From Bacteroidia bacterium (GTDB lineage: Bacteria; Bacteroidota; Bacteroidia; Bacteroidales; Paludibacteraceae): a stretch of 64,000 nucleotides of DNA. A model generated the notes under the pieces. The model ran no database searches and was not told the DNA's origin. It saw only the letters and a list, made by a program, of their open reading frames with translations. The position numbers were made by a program, and so were the translations under genes. This document shows positions 39,201-49,028 of this stretch, piece after piece; positions within the stretch are counted from its first letter, which is position 1; the number at the start of each line of letters is the position of its first letter. The DNA lies in NCBI GenBank assembly GCA_009930305.1, contig RZYM01000011.1:1-64000 (forward strand), given 5' to 3'.

Positions 39201-40496
39201 CAAAATATTCCTTATGCATCTACATTGTTCTTCAAATCAGGATCTACTGTTAAAAAAGGAGAAGTAATTTGCGAATGGGATCCTTTCAATGCTGTTATCA
39301 TAGCTGAAGGAAGTGGTAAAATGGCTTTCGAAAGCATGATTGAAAATGTAACCTTTAAAACAGAGTCTGACGAACAGACAGGTTTGAAAGAAAGGGTTAT
39401 TATTGAATCTAAGGATAAGAATAAGACTCCTTCTGCTCAAGTCTTAGACGAAAAGGGAGAAGTTATTCGTACTTACGCATTGCCGGTTGGTGCTCACATT
39501 TCTATCGAAGAGAAGGCAAAAATCAAGACCGGACAAATCTTGTTCAAGATTCCACGTGCTGTAAGCAAAGCAGGTGATATCACTGGTGGTCTTCCTCGTG
39601 TAACAGAATTATTTGAAGCTCGTAACCCTTCAAATCCTGCAATAGTATCTGAAATTGATGGAGAGGTAACATTCGGTAAGATTAAAAGAGGTCAACGCGA
39701 AATTATTATTACATCAAAAACAGGAGAAGAAAGAAAGTATCTTGTACCGCTATCAAAACAGATTCTAGTTCAAGAAAACGACTTTGTTCGCGCAGGTGGA
39801 GCTCTTTCAGATGGAGCAACCACGCCTTCTGATATTTTAGCAATCAAGGGACCTACTGCAGTACAAGAGTACATAGTAAATGAGGTCCAAGACGTATATC
39901 GTCTACAGGGTGTTAAAATCAATGATAAGCACTTTGAAGTAATTGTTCGTCAAATGATGCGTAAAGTTGAAATTGATGATCCGGGTGATACACGTTTCCT
40001 TGAAAAACAAATTGTTGACAAACAAGAATTTATGGCTGAAAATGATCTGATATGGGGCAAAAAGGTTATCACTGATGTGGGTGATTCTACTGCATTCCAA
40101 CGTGGTCAAATTGTAACAGCACGTAAATTACGTGACGAGAATAGTGCTTTAAAACGTAAAGACTTACGTACAATAGAAACTCGCGATGCAATACCTGCAA
40201 CATCAAGTCAGATTCTGCAAGGTATTACAAGAGCAGCTCTGCAAACAACAAGCTTTATGTCTGCTGCATCATTCCAAGAAACAACAAAAGTTTTGAACGA
40301 TGCTGCAATTAATGGCAAGGTTGATAAACTTGAAGGAATGAAGGAAAATGTAATCTGTGGCCATTTAATTCCAGCAGGTGCTGGTCAAGCTGAATTTGAA
40401 AAAATTATCGTAGCATCACGCGAAGAGTACGAAAAAATCATGGAAGCTAAACGTAACGTCATTGACGTTTCAGAACCGGCTAATATAAATGAATAA
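36222..40496 (+). CDS. rpoC: DNA-directed RNA polymerase subunit beta'
   Basis: A 1424-residue catalytic subunit. The Zn-binding module is near 66-86 ([24 protein letters not shown]); the active-site [15 protein letters not shown] is near 467-480; the second Zn site is in [19 protein letters not shown]; the trigger-loop region follows in [17 protein letters not shown]. It ends the block, with a strong terminator 27 bases downstream. Confidence 0.98.
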   Translation: MAFRTDNKVKTNFKQIAIGLASPEEILEQSSGEVLKPETINYRTYKPERDGLFCERIFGPTKDYECHCGKYKRIRYKGIVCDRCGVEVTEKKVRRERMGHIQLVVPVAHIWYFRSLPNKIGYLLGLPTKKLDAIIYYEKYVIIQAGIRTDLAEGDLLTEEEYLDIVDSLPRENYLLEDTDPNKFIAKMGADAVYDMLTRLDLDSLSYELRDKASNDSSQQRKTEALKRLQVIESFRASKNVNKPEWMIMKVIPVIPPELRPLVPLDGGRFATSDLNDLYRRVIIRNNRLKKLIEIKAPEVILRNEKRMLQEAVDSLFDNTRKSTAVKADANRPLKSLSDSLKGKQGRFRQNLLGKRVDYSARSVIVVGPELKMHECGLPKDMAAELYKPFIIRKLIERGIVKTVKSAKKIVDRKDPVVWDILEYVMKGHPVLLNRAPTLHRLGIQAFQPKMIEGKAIQLHPLACTAFNADFDGDQMAVHLPLGNDAVLEAQILMLASHNILNPANGAPITVPSQDMVLGLYYMTKPRPGAQGEGLKFYSPKEVTIAYNERKVSLNAKITVKTKDVQNGLIITRLIDTTVGRVLVNECVPDEVGFINEVLSKKSLRDIISKVISVCGVARTADFLDEIKNMGYYMAFKGCLSFNLQNVIIPKEKDELVKEGYDKVEAILNDYNMGFITYNERYNQIIDTWTHVNSKLSNILMKQLSEDDQGFNSVFMMLDSGARGSKEQIRQLSGMRGLMAKPQKAGAEGGQIIENPILANFKEGLSVLEYFISTHGARKGLADTALKTADAGYLTRRLVDVSHDVIITEEDCGTLRGLVATELKNNEDIISSLYERILGRVSVHDIQHPLTGKIIVGAGEEITEEAAKTIQNSPIEHVEIRSVLTCESKKGVCAKCYGRNLATGRMVQKGESVGVIAAQSIGEPGTQLTLRTFHVGGVAANVAAENKIVSRYDGILEIDELRTVTSDDNVTLVVSRLAELRIIEPTTRVVLTQQNIPYASTLFFKSGSTVKKGEVICEWDPFNAVIIAEGSGKMAFESMIENVTFKTESDEQTGLKERVIIESKDKNKTPSAQVLDEKGEVIRTYALPVGAHISIEEKAKIKTGQILFKIPRAVSKAGDITGGLPRVTELFEARNPSNPAIVSEIDGEVTFGKIKRGQREIIITSKTGEERKYLVPLSKQILVQENDFVRAGGALSDGATTPSDILAIKGPTAVQEYIVNEVQDVYRLQGVKINDKHFEVIVRQMMRKVEIDDPGDTRFLEKQIVDKQEFMAENDLIWGKKVITDVGDSTAFQRGQIVTARKLRDENSALKRKDLRTIETRDAIPATSSQILQGITRAALQTTSFMSAASFQETTKVLNDAAINGKVDKLEGMKENVICGHLIPAGAGQAEFEKIIVASREEYEKIMEAKRNVIDVSEPANINE

Positions 40497-40522
40497 ACCT
40501 AATTAAGGTATTCATTAATACG

Positions 40523-40558
40523 AATAAAGGCTGCCAAATAGGCAGCCTTTATTGTTTT
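40523..40558 (+). terminator. Terminator after rpoC
   Basis: aataaaggctgcc (40523-40535), loop aaata, exact reverse complement (40541-40553), then gtttt. It is a strong GC-centred intrinsic terminator closing the ribosomal/RNA polymerase operon. Confidence 0.9.
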
Positions 40559-40602
40559 AATACAAAAATGAATTCATACTTTTCACTTATATTGTTTTTT
40601 AC

Positions 40603-40610
40603 TATCTTTG
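40603..40610 (+). promoter_or_regulatory. GH97 gene promoter (-7 element)
   Basis: TATCTTTG matches TAnnTTTG; the -33 position (19 bases upstream) reads TTTT rather than TTTG. The start point would be near 40615, so the ORF-track ATG at 40608 lies upstream of transcription and the start at 40635 is preferred. Confidence 0.6.
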
Positions 40611-40634
40611 GGCAATAACCTAAATCATTTAAAC

Positions 40635-42743
40635 ATGAAACGAATAAAGGCTTTATTTATCTTCTTTTGCCTATTTATTGGCATTAATGCACAATCTATT
40701 TTATCACCAGACGGCAACGTAAAACTAATATTTCAATTAGACGAAATTGGTTGCCCAACATACGCGCTTCAATATAAGAATATTGACGTAATTAAAGCCA
40801 GTAAGATGGGTTTTGCGATTAAAAATGAGGCAGGACTACAAAACGGCTTTACTCTATTGTCATCACAAACCTCAACTTTTGATGAAACATGGAAACCTGT
40901 TTGGGGTGAAGTCAGCGAAATCAGAGATCAACACAATGAATTACTAGTTAATTTAGTTCAGACTGGGACAAACCGTTATATGCAAATCAGATTTAGAATC
41001 TTTAATGACGGAATAGGATTTAGATATGAATTTGAAAAACAAGATAAACTAGGATATTTTAAGATACAAGAAGAATTAACCAACTTCAACTTAACAGGAG
41101 ACCATAAAACCTTCTGGATTCCCGGAAATTTTGATTCAAACGAGTATTACTACACGACTTCAAATTTTAGCGAAATCAATGCTAACAAGGCTGATGGATC
41201 CGGAATAGGTACACATAAATTATTTTCATCCACAGGTGTACAAAGTCCAATACTCATGAAAACAGATAAAGGATTGTATATCTTGATATTTGAAGCAGGC
41301 GCATTAGATTATCCGGCCATGCATTTAGATGCTAATCTAAAGAATTATACTCTTACATCTGCTCTTGCCCCTGATGCATACGGCACAAAAGCATACATGC
41401 AAACACCATGCAAAACACCATGGAGAACCGTTTTAGTTACTGATAAAGCCACAGAGCTATTAGACTCTAAAACAATATTAAACCTAAATGAGCCATGCAA
41501 AATTAAAAATACTGATTTTATACATCCACAAAAATATATTGGTATATGGTGGGAAATGCATGTCCCTAATAAATCATCATGGAATTACGCAGATGGATAC
41601 AATATAAAACTAAAGGATACAGATTGGAATGCACTTAAGCCTAATGGCAGACATGGTGCTAACACAGAAAACACAAAAAGATATATTGACTTCGCCGCAC
41701 AACATGGTTTTAACGGTGTCCTTGTTGAAGGATGGAATATTGGATGGGAAGATTGGGCCGGTAATTGGAAAGAAGAAGTATTTGATTTTGTTACACCCTA
41801 TCCCGATTTTAATATAGAAGAATTATCACAATATGCAAAAAGTAAAGGCGTTAAGCTAATAATGCACCATGAAACATCCGGAGCCGTAACAAATTATGAA
41901 CGCAGGATAGATGATGCAATAGACTTTATGAAAAAGTACGGATACGATGCTGTGAAAACGGGTTATGTAGGTTGGATTATACCACGTGGAGAAGAGCACG
42001 ATGGTCAATGGATGGCACAACACTATACTCGGACAATTGAAAAATTCGCAAAAAATAGAATAATGATAGATCAACACGAACCTACTCGTCCTACCGGCCA
42101 GCATCGTACATATCCGAATTTAATGGCATGTGAGGCAGCTCGTGGAAATGAGTTCAATGCATGGAGTATCGGCAACCCACCCGAACATGAAACGATTCTG
42201 CCATTTACAAGACTTATGGGAGGACCAATGGACTATACTCCGGGAATATTTGAAATTAAAATGGATTATTATCAAAAAGGTAATTTATGCCAAGTTCATA
42301 CTACTTTAGCAAAGCAATTAGCTCTTTACGTAACATTATATAGCCCATTGCAAATGGCTGCTGACCTACCTGAGAACTATGAAAAGCACATGGATGCATT
42401 TCAGTTTATAAAAGACGTTGCTATTGATTGGGACGATACAAAAATATTGGAGGCAGAACCTGGCGATTATATTTGCATCGCTAGAAAAGCAAAGGGTTCA
42501 AATAATTGGTTTGTCGGATCTATAACCGATGAAAATGCTCGCACATCTATAATTGATCTTTCATTCTTGGATAAAAATAAAACTTACGACGCAATAATAT
42601 ACAAAGATGCAAAAGATGCAGATTGGCAATCGAATCCTATGGCATACAACATTGAGAACAAAAAGGTGAATAGCAAAACCACACTTAAGATTAATTTAGC
42701 AAAAGGAGGAGGATGCGCCATTAGTCTAAGGCCTCGCCCATAA
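40635..42743 (+). CDS. GH97 glycoside hydrolase, SusB-like alpha-glucosidase
   Basis: A 702-residue secreted enzyme; the start MKRIKALFIFFCLFIGINAQ gives a clean signal peptide. It has the GH97 layout: N-terminal beta-sandwich (SPDGNVKLIFQLDEIGCPTYALQYK), TIM barrel, short C-terminal beta domain. Glutamates are visible in MHHETSG (E413), ACEAARGNE (E500) and PPEHET (E517/E519), as in the inverting, Ca-dependent SusB group. GH97 enzymes release glucose or galactose from oligosaccharide ends. It is alone between rpoC and the convergent mltF-like gene, far from the sus-like locus, and overlaps mltF by 18 bases at the 3' end. Alpha-glucosidase specificity is likely but not certain. Confidence 0.88.
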   Translation: MKRIKALFIFFCLFIGINAQSILSPDGNVKLIFQLDEIGCPTYALQYKNIDVIKASKMGFAIKNEAGLQNGFTLLSSQTSTFDETWKPVWGEVSEIRDQHNELLVNLVQTGTNRYMQIRFRIFNDGIGFRYEFEKQDKLGYFKIQEELTNFNLTGDHKTFWIPGNFDSNEYYYTTSNFSEINANKADGSGIGTHKLFSSTGVQSPILMKTDKGLYILIFEAGALDYPAMHLDANLKNYTLTSALAPDAYGTKAYMQTPCKTPWRTVLVTDKATELLDSKTILNLNEPCKIKNTDFIHPQKYIGIWWEMHVPNKSSWNYADGYNIKLKDTDWNALKPNGRHGANTENTKRYIDFAAQHGFNGVLVEGWNIGWEDWAGNWKEEVFDFVTPYPDFNIEELSQYAKSKGVKLIMHHETSGAVTNYERRIDDAIDFMKKYGYDAVKTGYVGWIIPRGEEHDGQWMAQHYTRTIEKFAKNRIMIDQHEPTRPTGQHRTYPNLMACEAARGNEFNAWSIGNPPEHETILPFTRLMGGPMDYTPGIFEIKMDYYQKGNLCQVHTTLAKQLALYVTLYSPLQMAADLPENYEKHMDAFQFIKDVAIDWDDTKILEAEPGDYICIARKAKGSNNWFVGSITDENARTSIIDLSFLDKNKTYDAIIYKDAKDADWQSNPMAYNIENKKVNSKTTLKINLAKGGGCAISLRPRP

Positions 42744-44117
42744 TTTGTATTCCTCATATTTAGAGAGTACAACATCTACATAGTTTGCGATGTCATCTCC
42801 ACGACAATATCCGAATCTACATACATTATCAGTATAATATGTAGATTCGGATTTTAATCTTATATATGTTTCGACATTATCGTACCAAATATTAGGATCC
42901 TTACCATACTTTTCTGCTAAAGCTCGAGCATCAAAAATATGACCCGGACCTGAATTATATGATGCAAGTACAAACTTTACACGTTCTGCCGGATCTTGTA
43001 CGGACAAAAACATATTGTTCAATTGTTTTATATATTTAGCACCTGCTTTAATACTTAATTCAGGAACATGAAAATCGTCTTCTGTCATTCCTAAAGATAT
43101 TGCAGTATTAGGCATTAACTGCATTAACCCACACGCACCGGCCCATGATACAATTTGAGGATCAAATTTCGATTCTTTATATGCTACAGCCGCCAGCAAA
43201 CGCCAATCCCATGATGGAATGGATGCATATTTACGAAAATAATCATCAAAAGATGATATTTGATTTCTACCGGGAATTCTTGTTAGTCCGGCCGCTTCAA
43301 AATATTTACTTTTTTCAAAATACTTGCGATATATTTCTGAGAAATACAATTTCTTTTTTGTGTTCTTTGACCAATTATTAATGTACTCAAGCAATTCGGG
43401 AGAATTTTTAGATACGGCCCAAGCAGCTCTTTGGGGAAAACTTACATCTAAATCATAATTCAAATTGCCAAAATAAGTTTTGTTTAAACGAGCAATATCG
43501 TTATCTGCAATTGTCATAGATATTTGATGCATAGCTGTTTGGGCTATTAAGTCATCAATTGAAACTGAGTCCGGCGCAGATACTATTTCTATTCCACCAC
43601 CTATTTCATTATCCAAATCAGATAACCTATCCGCATATATTGTATTTGGCTTTACATGAACTACTTTCCCGGATAAATCAAGTACGTCGCGAGCCATTGA
43701 ATCTGATTTACATTGCACAACAACCTGATTGGTAATATATTCTCGGTTTGTAAAACTAACTTTATCCTTATACTCAATTGTACATGGTAAACGATATGCA
43801 ATCAAATCACCTTCTCCATTTACCAGCATTTCTACCATTGTTTCCTCATCTGGTGCAATGATTAACTCCATTTCTACTCCTATTTCCTTGCACAAATGAC
43901 TTGCAAATTCATATTCATAACCCATATCATTGTCTTTATAACTAAAATACGACATGGGTCCGAATAATGTAATCACACGTAATTTACCTGTTTCTTTAAT
44001 TTGCTTAAAGTCTACAACACCTTCGTTGTTACCAAATTTATCACATGCACTTATCGAAACTAACAAAGTCAATGATACTATGTATAAAAATAATTTTGCT
44101 ACACGATACATAACCAT
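42726..44117 (-). CDS. mltF: MltF-like lytic transglycosylase lipoprotein
   Basis: A 463-residue lipoprotein (signal ending SISAC) that cuts peptidoglycan glycan strands. The N-terminal half is a solute-binding-protein (SBP_bac_3) fold (KETGKLRVITLFGPMSYFSYKDNDMGYEYEFASHLCKEIG); the C-terminal half is an SLT domain with catalytic Glu in AAVAYKESKFDPQIVS and the signature GACGLMQLMPNTAISLG, NMFLSVQDPAERVKFVLASYNSGPGHI. This two-domain layout defines MltF. The third codon (44111) is also Met and could be the start. The mature CDKFGNNEG has acidic residues near Cys, so surface or periplasm is open. Confidence 0.9.
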   Translation of the reverse strand: MVMYRVAKLFLYIVSLTLLVSISACDKFGNNEGVVDFKQIKETGKLRVITLFGPMSYFSYKDNDMGYEYEFASHLCKEIGVEMELIIAPDEETMVEMLVNGEGDLIAYRLPCTIEYKDKVSFTNREYITNQVVVQCKSDSMARDVLDLSGKVVHVKPNTIYADRLSDLDNEIGGGIEIVSAPDSVSIDDLIAQTAMHQISMTIADNDIARLNKTYFGNLNYDLDVSFPQRAAWAVSKNSPELLEYINNWSKNTKKKLYFSEIYRKYFEKSKYFEAAGLTRIPGRNQISSFDDYFRKYASIPSWDWRLLAAVAYKESKFDPQIVSWAGACGLMQLMPNTAISLGMTEDDFHVPELSIKAGAKYIKQLNNMFLSVQDPAERVKFVLASYNSGPGHIFDARALAEKYGKDPNIWYDNVETYIRLKSESTYYTDNVCRFGYCRGDDIANYVDVVLSKYEEYKLWARP

Positions 44118-44174
44118 AATGTTTAATGTTTCTATTTTTATTCCGTAAATGTATACATTATTATTTTTTTATGC

Positions 44175-44182
44175 TATTTTTG
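44175..44182 (+). promoter_or_regulatory. Possible promoter for the small lipoprotein gene
   Basis: TATTTTTG matches the -7 consensus; no TTTG at the expected -33 position. It lies 43 bases before the ATG at 44226. Confidence 0.4.
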
Positions 44183-44225
44183 CATTATGTTTTTTAGTAC
44201 AAGTCTAATATAAATTTATTGAATC

Positions 44226-44678
44226 ATGAGAAAAACAGTTACTTCGTTATGTATGTGCCTTTTATTAGCACTTGCAGCATGTTCTAATCCGGAACCTAAT
44301 AGTAGGGTTATCGGAACTTATGAATTAAGTTCAGTAAATATGAACGGAAAAGAATTGACAATAGACCAGATAATACTAGTTATGGAAACATATTATCCGA
44401 ACATGAATTTTGATTGTTTAAAAGACAATACCTTAGAGCTAAAAACCGATTACACATTCGAATCTGTACAAACTTGCGAATCTCCATTTGATATGCCTTT
44501 AACATTTGGCAATGGCACATATCAAATAGTTGATAAAAACATCACTCTTACTGAAACTGAAACTGAAACTGTAGTTGAAGGAATTGTCGCTGATGATTAC
44601 AATAGTTTCACAGTAGAAATGACTGTAGAAATTGGGGATATTCCAATGCTTGTTAAGATTACTCTCACAAAAAAATAA
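44226..44678 (+). CDS. Small lipoprotein, lipocalin-like
   Basis: A 150-residue predicted lipoprotein with signal ending LALAAC. The mature part (RVIGTYELSSVNMNGKELTIDQ ... TLELKTDYTFESV ... LTFGNGTYQIVDKNITLTETETETVVEG) has the opening GTY-L and the alternating strands of bacterial lipocalin-like domains. A small in-frame hexamer repeat (actgaa, about 3.5 copies near 44551) encodes TETETET. It precedes ssb by 46 bp. No function can be assigned. Confidence 0.7.
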   Translation: MRKTVTSLCMCLLLALAACSNPEPNSRVIGTYELSSVNMNGKELTIDQIILVMETYYPNMNFDCLKDNTLELKTDYTFESVQTCESPFDMPLTFGNGTYQIVDKNITLTETETETVVEGIVADDYNSFTVEMTVEIGDIPMLVKITLTKK

Positions 44679-44724
44679 TCTTATTTTTATTCATATATTT
44701 CTTAATCTTAAAAAACTAATTTTT

Positions 44725-45192
44725 ATGTCAGTAAACAAAGTAATCCTTTTAGGAAATGTGGGCAAAGACCCTGAAGTTCGTTACGTTGATAACAATGTAG
44801 CAGTAGCAAACTTTACATTAGCTACAACAGAACGCGGTTATACAACTAGAGATGGAAAAACTATTCCTGACCGCACAGAATGGCACAATATTGTTGTTTG
44901 GCGCGGACTAGCAGAAACTGCTGAAAAGTATGTCAAAAAAGGCATGCAACTCTACGTGGAAGGGAAAATTCAGACTCGTTCATGGACCGATAAGGATGGT
45001 AACAAACGCTCAACCGTAGACATTTTAGGAGATGTTATGCAAATGCTTGGACGCAAAATTGATAACGGCAATTCTGATTCTAATCAAATAGAAGTACCTG
45101 CACCTGAGAAGAAAGTAGTCTCTTCTAAAAAGTCTGAAGAAGAACCATTTGCAAGTGTTCCACAACAAGATGGAGATGATCTACCATTTTAA
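44725..45192 (+). CDS. ssb: Single-stranded DNA-binding protein
   Basis: A 155-residue SSB. The start MSVNKVILLGNVGKDPEVRYV is canonical; the ORF-track start at 44632 is in a non-coding lead. The OB fold (about 1-108) is followed by a flexible tail and the conserved acidic tip DDLPF, which recruits replication and repair partners. A terminator follows immediately. Confidence 0.96.
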   Translation: MSVNKVILLGNVGKDPEVRYVDNNVAVANFTLATTERGYTTRDGKTIPDRTEWHNIVVWRGLAETAEKYVKKGMQLYVEGKIQTRSWTDKDGNKRSTVDILGDVMQMLGRKIDNGNSDSNQIEVPAPEKKVVSSKKSEEEPFASVPQQDGDDLPF

Positions 45193-45210
45193 TGGAGTAA
45201 AATAATCATA

Positions 45211-45240
45211 AAAAGTGCATCTTTACGGATGCACTTTTTT
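45211..45240. terminator. Bidirectional terminator between ssb and nagB
   Basis: aaaagtgcat (45211-45220) and atgcactttt (45229-45238) flank ctttacgg; A-run on one side and T-run on the other let it serve both convergent genes. A short tgtaat repeat (three copies, 45243-45261) follows. Confidence 0.85.
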
Positions 45241-45265
45241 ATTGTAATTGTAATTGTAATTTACT

Positions 45266-46075
45266 TTATAGTAAACAAGCAGGATTTAAATTTTCCTTCT
45301 CGATATCTTTAAAGTATTTATATGTACCAACTTTAATTTCATCTGTAGCAGCATCATCACATACGATAATACCCTTTGGATGCATTTGCAAAGCACTTAA
45401 TGTACACATTTGGCTAACACCGCCTTCAACAGCTGCTGCTAATGCACGCGCTTTATTATGTCCACTAACTAAAATCATAACCTCTCTCGCATCCATCACA
45501 GTTCCGACACCAACTGTCAATGCTGTTTTAGGCACCTCGTTAACATCATTCTCAAAGAAACGAGCATTTGCTATTACTGTGTCTGTATTCAAATTCTTTA
45601 TACGCGTGCGCGATGTTAATGATGATCCAGGTTCATTAAATGCAATATGACCATCAGGTCCTATTCCACCTAAAAATAAATCAATGCCACCTGCTTTCTT
45701 AATACGAACTTCATAATCAGCACACTCAGCAGCTAAATCATTTGCATTTCCGTTTAAAATATTGACATTCTCAGACTTAATATCTATATGATGAAAGAAA
45801 TTATTCCACATAAAAGAATAGTAACTTTCAGGATGACTCTTTGGTAAATTTACGTATTCATCCATGTTAAACGTAATAACATTTTTGAATGAGACTTTAC
45901 CGCTTTTATTTAAAGCGATTAACTCTTTATACATACCAAGGGGTGAAGATCCTGTTGGCAAACCTAATACAAAAGGTTTTGAATCTGTGGGTTTAAATGC
46001 TCCGATTTTTGCTACAACATAATTTGCAGCCCATTTAGAAACATTTGCGTAATCCGGTTCAATAATTAATCTCAT
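45266..46075 (-). CDS. nagB: Glucosamine-6-phosphate deaminase
   Basis: A 269-residue enzyme converting glucosamine 6-phosphate to fructose 6-phosphate and ammonia, in amino-sugar breakdown. [16 protein letters not shown] binds phosphate, [27 protein letters not shown] holds the catalytic Asp, and [25 protein letters not shown] holds the catalytic His. Length matches E. coli NagB (266). It is a single-gene unit here; no nagA or nag regulator is adjacent. Confidence 0.95.
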   Translation of the reverse strand: MRLIIEPDYANVSKWAANYVVAKIGAFKPTDSKPFVLGLPTGSSPLGMYKELIALNKSGKVSFKNVITFNMDEYVNLPKSHPESYYSFMWNNFFHHIDIKSENVNILNGNANDLAAECADYEVRIKKAGGIDLFLGGIGPDGHIAFNEPGSSLTSRTRIKNLNTDTVIANARFFENDVNEVPKTALTVGVGTVMDAREVMILVSGHNKARALAAAVEGGVSQMCTLSALQMHPKGIIVCDDAATDEIKVGTYKYFKDIEKENLNPACLL

Positions 46076-46110
46076 AATTTTATAAATAAATTTATCAATT
46101 AGCGCCGTAG

Positions 46111-46118
46111 CAAAGGTA
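46111..46118 (-). promoter_or_regulatory. Possible nagB promoter (-7 element)
   Basis: The minus strand reads TACCTTTG, matching TAnnTTTG, about 36 bases before the nagB ATG. No matching -33 element was seen at the usual distance. Confidence 0.45.
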
Positions 46119-46270
46119 ATAATATTTCAAGAAAATATACTTTTGTACAAAAAGAATATAGCTACGAGAAAAAAAATACGACTTATAAATAACTACACAA
46201 TCTATTAGTTAACGACTCAAAAGCGATGATTAAATGTATTACAAAACACAAATTTAATCTGTTTTTTGTT

Positions 46271-46278
46271 TATCTTTG
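46271..46278 (+). promoter_or_regulatory. Possible holB operon promoter (-7 element)
   Basis: TATCTTTG matches the -7 consensus 28 bases before the holB ATG. The -33 region lacks TTTG at the right spacing. The 230-bp gap 46076-46305 holds this and the nagB -7 element and nothing else I can name. Confidence 0.45.
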
Positions 46279-46305
46279 TAGCTTAGACGAAATGTGAAAT
46301 TTTAG

Positions 46306-47394
46306 ATGCAATTCAAAGATATAATCGGCCAAAACGAAATAAAAGCATACCTTATAAAATGTGTGCAGAATAATCGAATCCCACACGCACAAATGTTTTG
46401 GGGAGCATCAGGAATTGGAAAATTATCTCTTGCACTAGCTTATGCGCAATATCTTAATTGTACAAACAGAACTGCTAATGATTCTTGTGGGAAGTGTCCG
46501 TCTTGTATACAATATCAGAAAGCCGTGCACCCGGATCTTCACTTCGTATTTCCTTATACTAAAATAAAAGGTAAAGAATATTGTGATGACTTCCTACCTG
46601 AATGGAGAGAAATGCTTAAGAACCATTACTTTAGTCTACAACAATGGCTTGAATCAATTGGAGCCGACAATAAGCAGGGAATTATTTATAGCAATGAAAG
46701 TGAAGAGATTCTGAGAAAACTCAGTTTAAAGAGCTATGAATCTGATTTTAAAACCATGATAATATGGTTACCCGAAAAGATGCACGAGTCATGCGCCAAT
46801 AAATTACTTAAAATATTAGAGGAGCCTCCCTCAAACACAGTATTTTTGCTGGTTAGTGAGCAGCCCGAGTTATTACTATCTACCATTATTTCTAGGGCAC
46901 AAATGATACATATTCCTAATATTCAAGCTGATGATATGAAGAATTCATTTTCTCCGGGAATAGTACACACAGCAAACGGAAGCTATTTACAGGCTAAAAT
47001 GCTGTTAGACCAAAAAGAAGAATCACAAGCTAACTTTATTATATATAGAACACTTATGGCTTATGTATTTAAACAAGATTTGGCTAACTTGAAAAAGTTT
47101 TCTGAAGACATGGCCGGTAAAGGTAGAGAACTTGCAAAAAGTTTCTTAGAATATGCACAACACGTAACAAGAGAATGCTTTATTGCAAATTTACAAGAGA
47201 ATACACTAAATTATACATACCCATACGAAGCCGAGTTTACAAGCAAATTTAGACGTTTTGTTAGCATTTACAACATTGATTCACTAACGGAACAATTTTC
47301 AAGAGCAGCATACGATATTGAGCACAATGTAAATGCAAGAATCGTATTCTTCGATTTGGGATTACAATTAATGACACAAATAAAATCATCATAA
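46306..47394 (+). CDS. holB: DNA polymerase III subunit delta'
   Basis: A 362-residue clamp-loader subunit. MQFKDIIGQNEIKAYLIKCVQNNRIPHAQMFWGASGIGKLSLALAYAQYLNC carries the Walker A-like loop, and CTNRTANDSCGKCPSCIQY is the four-cysteine Zn module. NKLLKILEEPPSNTVFLLVSEQPELLLSTIISRAQ is family-typical. It is the first gene of a compact run; ricT follows after 4 bases. Confidence 0.93.
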   Translation: MQFKDIIGQNEIKAYLIKCVQNNRIPHAQMFWGASGIGKLSLALAYAQYLNCTNRTANDSCGKCPSCIQYQKAVHPDLHFVFPYTKIKGKEYCDDFLPEWREMLKNHYFSLQQWLESIGADNKQGIIYSNESEEILRKLSLKSYESDFKTMIIWLPEKMHESCANKLLKILEEPPSNTVFLLVSEQPELLLSTIISRAQMIHIPNIQADDMKNSFSPGIVHTANGSYLQAKMLLDQKEESQANFIIYRTLMAYVFKQDLANLKKFSEDMAGKGRELAKSFLEYAQHVTRECFIANLQENTLNYTYPYEAEFTSKFRRFVSIYNIDSLTEQFSRAAYDIEHNVNARIVFFDLGLQLMTQIKSS

Positions 47395-47398
47395 TATT

Positions 47399-48553
47399 AT
47401 GGATTATACACTAGAAAAAGGTAATTGTCGAATTACTGTTAATGGATGCCGCAAGAATTCCAATCAGATGCTGAGCGTTCATGATTGGTTAGCTGACATT
47501 ACAGTAGATAGAGAATCATGCCAATATATAGAAGTTCAGTTTAAAAATACTAGAAAAGGTTTTTATTTAAACTCTAACAACCTGCAACTAGAAAAAGGTG
47601 ATTTGGTAGCAGTTGAATCTAATCCGGGTCATGACATCGGTACTGTAACATTACAGGGATACCTAGTTGCATTACAGATGAAAAAGAATGGATTTGATCC
47701 ACAAAAAAACGAAGTAAAAAGAGTTTACCGCAAAGCAAAGCAAGCTGACCTTGATAAATGGGAAGAATCAAAAGCAAAAGAACATGATGCAATGCTTCGT
47801 TCGCGTAAGATTGCACAAGACTTACATTTAGACATGAAGATTGGTGATGTAGAATATCAAGGAGATGGTAATCGAGCTATCTTTTACTATATTGCTGATC
47901 AGCGTGTAGATTTTAGAGAGTTGATAAAAGTTTTGGCTGATACATTCCATGTACGGATCGAAATGAAGCAAATTGGAGCCAGACAAGAGGCAGGACGTAT
48001 TGGAGGTACAGGACCTTGTGGTCGCGAATTGTGCTGCTCTACTTTTTTAAGTAGTTTTTCATCAGTAGGAACAAATGCTGCTCGTATTCAAGATCTATCA
48101 ATGAATCCGCAAAAACTAGCCGGACAATGCGCAAAACTTAAATGTTGTCTAAATTTTGAAGTAGATAATTATGTTGAAGCCCTTAAAGAATTTCCAAGCA
48201 AAGATATTCATTTAGAAACAGGTGCAGGCACCTATTATTTCTTTAAGCTAGATACATTTGCCCGCAAAATGACATACTCGTCTGCTCCTAATTTTCCCAA
48301 AGACTTAGTAGAACTAAGTTTGGACAGAGTAAAAGAAATTATTGCAATGAATAAAGATGGTAAAAAACCTGATAGTCTAAATGCGCAAATACAAACTAAT
48401 GTTCAATCTGTAGGATTTGCAACAGCTGTTGGAGAAGGTAGCTTAACGCGTTTCGACAAAAAGAAGAAAAAGAACAAGAAATTCCCTCGTCAAGGAACTA
48501 CAAAAGGAAACGAAAAATCAACAAGCAACCAAGGCGATAATGATGAAGCATAA
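47399..48553 (+). CDS. ricT: RicT-like PSP1 domain protein, Fe-S type
   Basis: A 384-residue protein with a PSP1 domain. The cysteine clusters in GTGPCGRELCCSTFL and GQCAKLKCCLNFEVDNY are those of RicT, part of the Fe-S Ric (Y) complex that in Bacillus affects RNase Y and phosphorelay control. The C-terminal tail is lysine-rich and disordered (KKKKNKKFPRQGTTKGNEKS). It is placed between holB and gldH, as in other Bacteroidales, and its end overlaps gldH by 14 bases. RicA and RicF are not nearby, so the partner proteins are unknown. Confidence 0.85.
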   Translation: MDYTLEKGNCRITVNGCRKNSNQMLSVHDWLADITVDRESCQYIEVQFKNTRKGFYLNSNNLQLEKGDLVAVESNPGHDIGTVTLQGYLVALQMKKNGFDPQKNEVKRVYRKAKQADLDKWEESKAKEHDAMLRSRKIAQDLHLDMKIGDVEYQGDGNRAIFYYIADQRVDFRELIKVLADTFHVRIEMKQIGARQEAGRIGGTGPCGRELCCSTFLSSFSSVGTNAARIQDLSMNPQKLAGQCAKLKCCLNFEVDNYVEALKEFPSKDIHLETGAGTYYFFKLDTFARKMTYSSAPNFPKDLVELSLDRVKEIIAMNKDGKKPDSLNAQIQTNVQSVGFATAVGEGSLTRFDKKKKKNKKFPRQGTTKGNEKSTSNQGDNDEA

Positions 48554-49028
48554 AATTATATACATCGCTGCAGTATCTGCATTAGTACTATTCGGATGCG
48601 TCAAAAACACAGCGTATAATTCTTATAAAGGTACTGACGTAACCGGATGGAATCAAGATACTTCTGTTGTATTTGATGTTGATATTACAGACACTGTATC
48701 TGCATACAATATAATTTTAAATGTACGACACACAAGCGAATATCCATATCAAAATTTCTGGATGTTTGTACGTTCTTGTTCTCCTGACGGAATTGTACGT
48801 GATGACACAACGGCTTGTTTTTTAGCCGACAACACAGGTAAATGGCTCGGACAATCATATTTCTCTGTATATGAAATGCCTGTTATGTATATGGATAAAA
48901 TACGATTCCCTAAAAAAGGAGTTTATCACTTCGAAATATATCAGGGAATGCGAGATAGTATGCTCAGGGGCATAAGAGATATAGGTATTACTATTGAAAA
49001 ATCCGACTCGGAAGATGGGAAAGAATAA
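48540..49028 (+). CDS. gldH: Gliding motility lipoprotein GldH
   Basis: A 162-residue lipoprotein (signal ending VLFGC). [41 protein letters not shown] and [26 protein letters not shown] match GldH, needed for gliding in Flavobacterium and widely present in non-gliding Bacteroidales, where it is linked to T9SS function. It overlaps ricT and trmB at either end (14 bases each), a fully packed arrangement. porZ elsewhere in the window supports a T9SS in this organism. Confidence 0.9.
   Translation: MMKHKIIYIAAVSALVLFGCVKNTAYNSYKGTDVTGWNQDTSVVFDVDITDTVSAYNIILNVRHTSEYPYQNFWMFVRSCSPDGIVRDDTTACFLADNTGKWLGQSYFSVYEMPVMYMDKIRFPKKGVYHFEIYQGMRDSMLRGIRDIGITIEKSDSEDGKE

Noticed and set aside
40608-40634. 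Upstream ATG as start of the GH97 gene
   Set aside because: It lies within the -7 promoter element, and the signal peptide begins at 40635.
44551-44572. Hexamer repeat (actgaa) in the small lipoprotein gene as a phase-variation switch
   Set aside because: The unit is six bases, so changes in copy number keep the frame and would only alter the number of TE pairs.
45241-45262. tgtaat repeat after ssb as a regulatory element
   Set aside because: Three copies of an AT-rich hexamer next to a terminator; too short and too simple to support a function.
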